A stretch of 64,000 nt of DNA from Astropecten irregularis (taxonomy: Eukaryota > Echinodermata > Asteroidea > Paxillosida > Astropectinidae), in the NCBI GenBank assembly GCA_963971285.1, contig OZ020265.1, positions 446,001-510,000 on the forward strand, written 5' to 3'. The notes beneath the pieces were generated by a model. It had not been told where the DNA came from and made no database searches. It worked only from the letters and a program-made list of their open reading frames with translations. Below are positions 11,500 to 64,000 of this stretch, piece by piece. Each line of letters begins with the position of its first letter. Position 1 is the first letter of the stretch. A program made the translations under genes and the position numbers.

Positions 11500-11605
11500 T
11501 TGAAAAGTGAACAAAGAAAAATTGACTGAAGCAAGATTCAAACCAGTGATCCCCGGATTACCTTACAGATTCACTGCCAACTGAGCTATCTAGTGGATCG
11601 GCCGC
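11500..11605 (-). mobile_element. tRNA-derived SINE, family Sc
   Basis: Minus-strand tRNA-like head (GCTCAGTTGGCAG, degraded B box) with the AAAGTGAACAAAGAAAAATT flank that marks this family. Other Sc copies are listed separately. Confidence 0.55.
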
Positions 11606-12152
11606 GCCTGTCAATATTTCTTTAACCATTTGAAATTACCATCTCCATTATTTTGATCCAGTCACAGTTTCCCTGTTGGTTATTTGATGATTAAATTGGT
11701 AGGCCTACATATTTTAGATGCAAACGGATTGATTGATTAAAAGAAAAGAAATAAAGTACAATACATCTGCCTAGGCAATGTCTTCCGCTCAATCTCCGTC
11801 ATCTGAAAACTGAGAAAATAGCTTCTAAGATTTGTTTTCGTCTGAAAAATCAGAGGCTTAGCCTGTTTTCTTGTTTAAGTTCTCTTCGAAAGACGGTAGT
11901 CTAAGCCAAAGCCGAAAGCCTCTATTTTGATACTTAATTGTTATATTGTTAAATATTATGTACATGTAGGAAGTAAGACCAAGCCTAAGCCTTGAGCCCG
12001 GTTTATACTTTGTGCAAAGTGACCTTGACGTCTATTATTCGCAAAGAGTCTACACAAGAAGTTGAGCAGTATTTTAATGAGCACATTTCAACTTGTGCGA
12101 TTTGTTGGCTGTGAAATTGATTCCCACACGTCAAATCTGCTTCGTATGAACG

Positions 12153-12388
12153 TGAGCCATTTTCATGGAGCTGCTTCGCACACAAATTTTGCTAAGCACA
12201 AAAATGTCTCGCCCAATAAAACAAACCAAAAAATTCCATTTGATATTCATGGTCAGCAAACAACAGCCAAAGAACAATCACCAGCGATACATAACACACA
12301 TGGAAAATTTGTTTTTAACCCTGTTTTTATTAAGACAGAAATGTCATGCTTAGCAAATGTTTGTGCTAAGCAGCTCTACGAAAGTCGA
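12153..12388. repeat. family C repeat
   Basis: CATGGAGCTGCTTCGCAC to GCAGCTCTACGAAAGTC, with GTCAGCAAACAACAGCC inside. The ORF at 12062-12436 is only this repeat read through. Confidence 0.65.
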
Positions 12389-13437
12389 TGCCTTCAGTGG
12401 CTTGACATTGGTTGTGTAAGGTTATTTTACCATTGAGGCTGATTTTGTATTCTTAAACTTGTTTACGCAATAGATAGTTTAAGACGAAATATGTACATAA
12501 TTTTTGAATATTTGCATCTTACTTGTTATAAAGTACTTTCATATTTCTGCAAAATGTTTCTATAAAGTTTTGTACTCTACATTGTATTCGAGAAAAAAAT
12601 TATCTATCTTAAAAAATTACTGGATTCATGGTCAAACCAATCTAAAAAGAACACAATAGAAAGTTACTAAAATATAGTAATACAAGTCTTATAGTTAGCT
12701 AGTATGGTTCATAGTTTTCATACCTCATAATACGGTGTCTTCGTGCGTTGCGAAATTGACTTCACTATTAATTTTGAAATATTCAATGATTTTATGAAAA
12801 TAATGAAATTCGCTTCGCAATTCGCATAAAGTAGGCTACGAACCGGGTTTTATTGGTTGTTTCCTTGAAAACTTGAACACTGGTGTTTATTATTTTGTGC
12901 AGTTTATATCGTATACATTTTGAATATCAATAACTCAGATGATTATTTCAATAAAATATTTGCACAAACTGATGAAGTCTGGGTGATAATTAATGATGCA
13001 TTATCTTATAAATGTATTTTTAGCATCAAGCCCATGAAGCGTACGTAGGCCTATGAGCAATTCTTCGGTCACGTAAGTTGCATATAAGTGACTGACATAC
13101 TACTTGGTCAATCATTCTTGAAAGACTCGAATGTTTTAATTGTTTTTTAAATGTTTTATTGGAATCAGCAAGTATAACATGCACTTATAATACCTTGAAA
13201 TGCACGCAATATATGCAAACAAGGAGGGAACTCAGTACGTTACAAAAAAAGAATGTCCCAAACCATGGAAATGGCCCTATAAATATAATCGTTTTCCAGT
13301 ACATTCCATGTTCAAGGATTTTCTGCTGTGCCTTGCAACCGGGTTTCAGAATAAATGTAAATGTTTGCCCGATAAGAAGGGATAATAATCAAATTTGTAA
13401 TGCGCAGTAACTGGAAATAAGAAAAAGTGCACTTTAA
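12389..13437. other. intergenic AT-rich stretch: nothing recognised
   Basis: No long frame, no clear repeat family apart from simple AT-rich sequence. Confidence 0.4.
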
Positions 13438-13794
13438 AGGTATTATCATACTTTGGTAAGACACCAAAACAGAAAGGTTCACAGATTTACGTATAACTTA
13501 CAGGGCATGAAGATGGTGATGGTAGAAACATATCGTTTAAATGTTTCCGCCTGACTAATGCTGTATTTCTCAAAAAAATCGTAAAACAACAACCGAAAAT
13601 CTTTTTGATCTATTAAAAGATCAAAAATAAAAGAGAAAAGACTTAAGAAATACTGTGGCCGTTTTTCACTGTTTTCTCAAAAGGTGGGCACCGTATGGGA
13701 CTGAAATTTTCACAGATGACTATTAGTGCATGTATCTTCTTTGATTCGCCCACGAATCTGTATTTCTTTGACAAAACCCAAAGTACATTTAACC
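13438..13794. mobile_element. family A1 element
   Basis: AGGTATTATCATACTTTGG at the left after TTAA 13434-13437; right end near TTAA 13795-13798; interior contains CCGTATGGGACTGAAATTTT. Confidence 0.65.
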
Positions 13795-14083
13795 TTAATC
13801 ATACAAAAGCTCATCTCTTTCACACATACATTTTTGTGTGTCCATAATGTACAATTTTATTATTGCATACGAATTAACAAAACTCGGCGTACGTATAACG
13901 AAAATAAGTGAATCACCATTTGGGTCACTGCTATAGCATAAATAATACAACCTTTTTCCATTTGTACGTACTTGTTGGGCGCAACCTTGAACTGCATTGT
14001 GTTATAGCTCCATGGTTAAACACGCAGCTGCTCTTGTTTCCCACCATTTTGAGGAATTCGTTTGGGTCACCGATACCGTGCTT

Positions 14084-14375
14084 CAGGCGCGGTTCTACGG
14101 GGCCCCCAAAATTTGTGTCTAGCCCCCCCAAAAAATGCAAGTGAAAAAAAAAATCTTGAAAATACTGGATTTTTTCTGTTATTAAGCGCCAATTACATAA
14201 AAAAAACCCGTTGTGTGGCCTATAATGTGCATGTTTTTCGACCCCTAATAAGACATAGCAGAATTAAAGCGAGTGTTAGACGAACCCAAAATATTGGGTC
14301 TTCTAGCCCCCCCCCAAAAAAAAAAATAATGGCTCTTCTAGCCCCCCCAAAATTTTGGTTCTAGAACCTCACCTG
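14084..14375. mobile_element. hAT-type MITE (family N) with 8-bp target duplication
   Basis: Ends CAGGCGCGGTTCTA and TAGAACCTCACCTG; flanked by CCGTGCTT at 14076-14083 and 14376-14383. An 8-bp duplication and CAG-starting ends are typical of hAT elements. The interior is rich in runs of C. It ends 43 bp before the candidate first exon of Ly6 gene 2. Confidence 0.8.
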
Positions 14376-14418
14376 CCGTGCTTGTCTCCTAAATCTCATC
14401 TGTAGCCTATCCGACAAA

Positions 14419-14461
14419 ATGGCAAGATTCCTGTTGGCCTTCGTGGTCCTGATCATCTCCT
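14419..14461 (+). CDS. candidate alternative first (signal-peptide) exon of Ly6 gene 2
   Basis: An ATG opens MARFLLAFVVLIIS and the exon stops after one base of the next codon, before the donor GTAATT (phase 1). Joined to the exon at 17447 it reads IISSVAEQRTCYFC, a convincing signal peptide and cleavage region that gives a 139-aa protein. It competes with the exon at 16450, which has the same phase and a stronger donor (GTGAGT). It could be an alternative promoter, a relic of a lost Ly6 copy, or the first exon of an unrecognised gene. It lies 43 bp downstream of the end of a hAT-type MITE. Confidence 0.5.
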
Positions 14462-14683
14462 GTAATTAAGTTTATCATTATTTTCAGCATTTACAGCAGG
14501 AAAACATTTGAATAACGTTAGTGGATGATTTTATTTACGTGGAGTTTAATATTAATGTTACGTTCATAATGGCGGCAAGTTTTCATTTTGGTTCTGTTTT
14601 GTTGAACGATGAAACATGTTTACACAACGGCATCTGGCATGTCATGGGAAAAACATGCGTAGGGTATAGATGTTTTATAAATT

Positions 14684-14810
14684 GTATGCAAATTAGGCTT
14701 GTCCTTCACTGACTTAGATGAGCACTGCATATACTCGATGCTTGTTGAGTACACATGAGCAACTGTGCTGTCTCAGGTGGGATTCGAACACACGACCTCC
14801 TGCTTACTAT
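14684..14810 (-). mobile_element. SINE family Sa, inverse copy
   Basis: Reverse complement of the unit at 8609-8745 (AGGTGGGATTCGAAC, CTCCTGCTTACTA, ATGCAAATTAGGCTTGTCC). Confidence 0.65.
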
Positions 14811-14864
14811 GCACTACTTAATTGTTGGTATAGGTCTATAGTGGGTTTGCATTTGAACCCAAAA

Positions 14865-14945
14865 CGTGCGTGGTTGTAGCGAGTGTTTGGGCCGCTCGTT
14901 TCTCACCAATGTGGCCCGGGTTCGATCCCTGCTTGGGTAATTATG
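14865..14945 (+). repeat. tRNA-like SINE fragment
   Basis: B box GGGTTCGATCCCTGC preceded by GCGAGTGTTTGGGCCGCTCG. Single copy in the window. Confidence 0.35.
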
Positions 14946-15009
14946 CTCTCTGTGCTACGAGTGCTAATATGCGTTTTCTCTTTGACTTTTACCAATCATT
15001 TATTTAATT

Positions 15010-15270
15010 ATTTCTGGTAATGAAACCAAGGATTCCTCAAAAGTGCCCTAGGCACTGTAGCTCGAAAGCCTGATCAAAAATATTATGGAAAGGTGATGAG
15101 AAGAAGATACAATGGGAGGAAAACCCCAGAGTAATATTCTGGGTAAAACCCACAGAATCAGGTAGAGATTGAAAACCCAATCCACTTATGGACCAAGTCG
15201 GACTTGAACCCGGTCCGCCAGAGGTGAATGGCGAGGAAAAAACCGCTACGTCAACCTGACTCCCTATCAT
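15010..15270 (-). mobile_element. SINE family Sb, inverse copy
   Basis: GGACTTGAACCCGGTCCGCC (inverted B box), AATATTCTGGGTAAAACCCA and ATTTCTGGTAATGAAACC match the copy at 8287-8555. Confidence 0.65.
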
Positions 15271-15285
15271 GTATTATACCTTTAA

Positions 15286-15797
15286 AGGTAATATCATACT
15301 TTGTTTCTTTTTGTCAAAGAAATACAGATTCGTGGGCAAAAATATCAAGGAAGATACAGTAAAATTAATCTGTGAAAATTTCAGTCCCATACGGTGCCCA
15401 CTTTTTGAGAAAACAGTGAAAAACAGCAACAGTATTTCTTAAGTCTTTTCTCTTAACCAAAACAGAAATGTTCACAGATTTACGTATAAGTTGCAGGGTA
15501 TGAAGATGGTGGTGGTAGAAACACACCGTTAAAATGTTTCCGCCTGAAATGCCTAATATATTTATCCAGAAAATAATTAGTAAAACAACGACCGAAAATC
15601 TAGTTTGATCTTTTAAAGAGCAAAAATAAAAGAGAAAAGACTTAAGAAATACTGTGGCTGTTTTTCACTGTTTTCTGAAAACGTGGGCACCGTATGGAAC
15701 TGAAATTTTCACAGATGACTGGTACTGTATCTTCCTTGATATTCTTGACCATGAATCTGTATTTCTTTGACAAAAACTAAAGTATGATATTACCTTT
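15286..15797. mobile_element. family A1 elements, two units in opposite orientation
   Basis: Begins AGGTAATATCATACTTTG after TTAA; contains GTGGGCACCGTATGG (+) and CATACGGTGCCCAC (inverse), so two copies meet; right end CTTTATC lacks a perfect TTAA. Confidence 0.6.
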
Positions 15798-16001
15798 ATC
15801 AAAGAAAGACACTTACTCGTTTCAGAACTCATGCACACAACCGTACTCTTCTTCATTTTTTTGGCCCTTTAAATAACCCCTTGTATTTCTCGCTCTTCTT
15901 CTCGACAGAAATCTAGTGGCAGAGTCTAAATTTGAAAAATCAAATTGACTCAAATAATTCAGGACGATGAGGGCGGTATATTGATGATGTGGTGCAGCTG
16001 C

Positions 16002-16130
16002 TGGAATGGGTGCGTTCGTTTAGCATCCACGGAGCAGCCCTGACAAGGGAATGTTACCCTGAGTACCCATCCTCGGTTATTATAACACAGTGAAAGCGCC
16101 ATGAGCGCTGCAGGGGGTCTGACGTCATAC
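16002..16130. repeat. fragment of GCGTTCGTTTAGC foldback (family Q)
   Basis: GGTGCGTTCGTTTAGC then AGCCCTGAC. Related copies: 19508-19630 (both ends) and 32715-32818. Confidence 0.4.
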
Positions 16131-16449
16131 TTTCATCCCGTACAAGCATCGTACAAAACAAACCTTAATACTGAAAAGAATAGGATTGCAGAACACTATG
16201 TTCGCAGATGATATTTACTGTACAGGTACAAGGTCAAATGTAATGATGGATTAAGTGCGCTTTTTACAATTCTGACAATTCAGTCATTGTATAGTAGCCT
16301 TCAGCTCGATGCTCCTGATGTATACATTATACACCTGCGTGAATAACGTGCTTGTAGTGAACTTGCAATGGTGTAAACATCACAGTCAATATTTCTCTAA
16401 ATTTGGGCTCGATTAGACTTGATGTACTGCACAGGTAGAGTCAGTATCG

Positions 16450-20811
<4,362 letters not shown>

Positions 20812-20829
20812 CAGTTACAGAACTTGCTG

Positions 20830-20835
20830 AATAAA
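20830..20835 (+). promoter_or_regulatory. poly(A) signal of Ly6 gene 2
   Basis: AATAAA 18 bases after the TAA stop at 20809-20811, followed by AT-rich sequence. Confidence 0.5.
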
Positions 20836-21059
20836 TATTATTGATTTGTAAATAGTGAACGAGTAAAATTATTAGACTAAATGATGGAAAGTTACTTCAA
20901 ACCATTCCAAGATAAAAAAAAACCCAACAACTTTGTATAGCGTCTCCGCGTGACGCCCTCTAGCGACCTGTTTGCACACAGTAGAATAAAATGCACGCGA
21001 AATGATCATTATCAATATTTTATTCATGATACGATTAGCAATGATTGACCATTTGTGGT

Positions 21060-21180
21060 ACTAGTGGTCTGGTGTGTCCAACTCATTATCTTTTGGTCAA
21101 TGCACAGAAATTGTGGGTTCGAATCCAGCCATGGGTTCGTGGTGCTTGTATTCAAGGGGAAGACGCTTTGTCACATACAT
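21060..21180 (+). repeat. tRNA-like SINE fragment
   Basis: B box GTGGGTTCGAATCCAGCC preceded by an A-box-like GTCTGGTGTGTCC. Single copy; not a credible tRNA. Confidence 0.35.
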
Positions 21181-21289
21181 GTATGTTGCTTCTATTTAGA
21201 ATAGAATAGAATACTTTATTATCCCATTTGGGAAACTCGGTGGTATTTTACAGCATTAAAACAATCATTAAAATCATTTACCCTGCTAG

Positions 21290-21437
21290 TGGTCGATTTC
21301 ACCAAACTCATCGTAACTTACTATCAATCATAGGACTTTTGATGCATTGCATCCATATGTAATATGCCTCCTACGATGGGATATCCTTCGTAAATGGAGT
21401 TACGATCGATTGTAGGGCTTTGTGAAATCGGCCCCTG
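21290..21437. repeat. family D repeat
   Basis: GGTCGATTTCACCAAACTCA to GCTTTGTGAAATCGGCCCC, a complete palindromic copy. Confidence 0.65.
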
Positions 21438-22237
21438 TAAATTGGTACTTACTTGTGAAGGTAGTGATGGCTTTGGAGTTGAGATGGTTTCAGGAATGTA
21501 AATGGGCCCAATGACCAGGGATGATAATAATGAAGTCGCCTTGAAACCACAATCTATCACAATGTGCAATATGTATTTAATATAAAATAAATTAATCATA
21601 AAACGCATTAGATTATCAAAGCAAAACAATAATTAGAAATATCACAGATGAAAATCTTTTTTTAATTCCACCAGTCTCGTGTATTTTACTTTGTTTTGTA
21701 ATTTCCATGTAAACTTTTCAATCATGGTTTCTCACCTTTGTGCTGATATAAAAACACCAAAAATTATTGCAATTTTATGAATTTATTGGTCTGTCAAGAG
21801 GTTAAATGTTATCAATACAGGTTGTATTTAGGTACAGGTTGACAAATAACGTTCCCAATTCTTAAGAGATCGAGTGGCATACAAATATTGTACATTGTAT
21901 GTCATTGTGTGCCGCCGATAGTGTAAGAAAAGTTGCCACTTGGTAAAAGTGGAGGTTTTTGTTTCTCGTGAGGTCAGATTTCTTTCAACTGATTTGTCAT
22001 TTTGGTAAAGGTGACAGAGCTGCAGCTGCAGGCTGCTCATAATTAGATTTTTCAAAACAAACCTGTGAACTTTTCAGCTCAATTGATCATTGGAAAGAGC
22101 GAAAACAGTTACACCAAATTGTTGCCTCATTTTCTACTTTACCAAGATCGATTGTTAGTGTTTTGTTTGACTCTTTTCTGGATAAATGCAGCATTTTAGG
22201 CAGAAACATTTTCACAGTATGTTTAAAGTAAGTTTAA

Positions 22238-22598
22238 AGGTATACATGATTGTTAAAGGTCACAGAACAGCACTCATACTTTGTCTGATCCAGCATGTAC
22301 ATGAAATAATAAACCTTTGATAATTTGAGCTCAATCGGACATCTGAGTTATGAGATAATAGCGAAAACCCGATTCAATTCTTCTTATAAAACATAAAGAT
22401 TGGTTTTTATCTTACCCCAAGATCAAAACTGTTTTCGGTCTTTGTTTTACTAATTTTAGGGATAAATACACCATTTCAGAAGGAAATATTTTAACGGTAA
22501 CTTTCTACCAGCACCATATTCATATCCTGAAAGTTACAGATAAATCTGTGAACATTTCGGTTTTGGTGTGTTATTTATATCAATCCTGTACTTTACCT
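22238..22598. mobile_element. family A2 element with TTAA flanks
   Basis: TTAA 22234-22237 and 22599-22602; GAGCTCAATCGGACATCTGA and ATCTTACCCCAAGATC inside. The flanking intergenic sequence 21440-22230 and 22603-23461 shows nothing recognised. Confidence 0.65.
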
Positions 22599-23461
22599 TT
22601 AAATTATATTCTTTAAATTGATTTTGTTTACGATGTAACAACGTACATCTCCTAAGTTCTGAAATAATTGCCATTTGACAGAAAAACTGGTTGAACTACT
22701 TTGATTATGCAAAGTGCCTTATGTAATCAGAGATTTCTGTGAAGTATCAGTAATAAGTTGAAATAAGCAATGTAGTTTGCTATGGACCAACCATGAAACC
22801 AATACATTTTCTTAATAATTTGTTTAACTGCCATGTTTTTATAAGGGGGCGTTGTCGTTATCTAACCGTAGTACACCACAGTACCAGGACGGTATACCTT
22901 TCATATCTCGATCTTTTTATGAGCCAGTAAGATTAAATTGATAAAATAAAACAAACCGATGTTTGTTTGCAAGTTATGTTTGGCCCTCATATCCCGATAA
23001 AACATGCTTGTATCATAAAGCGAGTTTTAGTTCACCCGTTTTATAGGTCAGGCTGACGAGAGTGGTGGGACTACTCTTTTAAAGACTTGGTTGCGATCCT
23101 GGAAACATTCTTGTTTCTGAGGTAACGCCCGTCTTATCGTAAGGAGAGGACGTGAGATCGTAACTCCGTCGCTGCCTTGACGTGGATAAAAGACGTAAAA
23201 CCATCGTAACCGTTACCACAAACTTCTGCATTAAGTAACGACTTCTCTATCTTGGAAATAAAGGATCACGACTTCACTGCGAGATTTTGGAATCATAAAT
23301 TGATTATAAAACTGTTTGTTTAGTGTCTAAATTACATCTTGTAGGCTTTGATATTCTCCTGGTGTAGCTAGAATCATCAGTTACCTTCAGAGACGTAAGA
23401 AAAAGATTTGTGTGGTTACCAGTTTGCATTATTTTGTGCTGTTCGTGGTTGGTATGACGCC

Positions 23462-64000
<40,539 letters not shown>

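Overview
Eukaryotic DNA: AT-rich, with long introns (GT-AG junctions with conserved phase), poly-A signals and dense small transposable elements. The proteins (secreted three-finger Ly6/uPAR proteins and a giant secreted protein made of MAM domains) and the repeat landscape suggest a marine invertebrate deuterostome, most likely an echinoderm. The taxon is an inference, not proven here. All three genes lie on the + strand. LAYOUT. (1) 1-1799: repeats, including a broken LINE fragment (540-790, minus strand). (2) 1800-9710: Ly6 gene 1, three exons, 138 aa: signal peptide, LU domain and GPI-type tail. Its 7 kb first intron is packed with MITEs and SINEs. (3) 14419-20811: Ly6 gene 2, a paralogue with the same exon phases and two candidate signal-peptide first exons (14419 and 16450). 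(4) 20812-23461: intergenic, repeats only. (5) 23462 to the right edge: one gene with 46 recognisable coding exons (7,615 coding nt, about 2,538 residues so far). It encodes a signal peptide, a short linker and fifteen tandem MAM domains, the last cut off by the window end. PRINCIPAL RESULT. The MAM array is not a simple series. Intron positions, exon lengths and domain-specific motifs repeat with a period of six domains (1=7=13, 2=8=14, 3=9=15, 4=10, 5=11, 6=12), so a six-MAM block of about 13-14 kb was duplicated as a unit and the window holds two and a half blocks. Two introns have been lost (exons 55765-55996 and 57961-58367), and MAM15 has one intron more than MAM3 and MAM9. At four places the introns contain short tandem copies of the adjacent exon/intron boundary or decayed pieces of a MAM exon. 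REPEATS. Foldback elements with TTAA target sites are verified by empty sites inside other repeats. A hAT-type MITE family has exact 8-bp target duplications in two copies with a third copy split by a nested insertion. tRNA-derived SINEs occur in about a dozen places. A foldback element carries a tandem ~55-bp unit resembling a degenerate hammerhead ribozyme. A second family ends in a histone-type 3' stem-loop. FUNCTION. Ly6/LU proteins are usually small GPI-anchored or secreted surface proteins, and MAM domains mediate extracellular adhesion. All three products should enter the secretory pathway. Nothing in the sequence shows that they act together.
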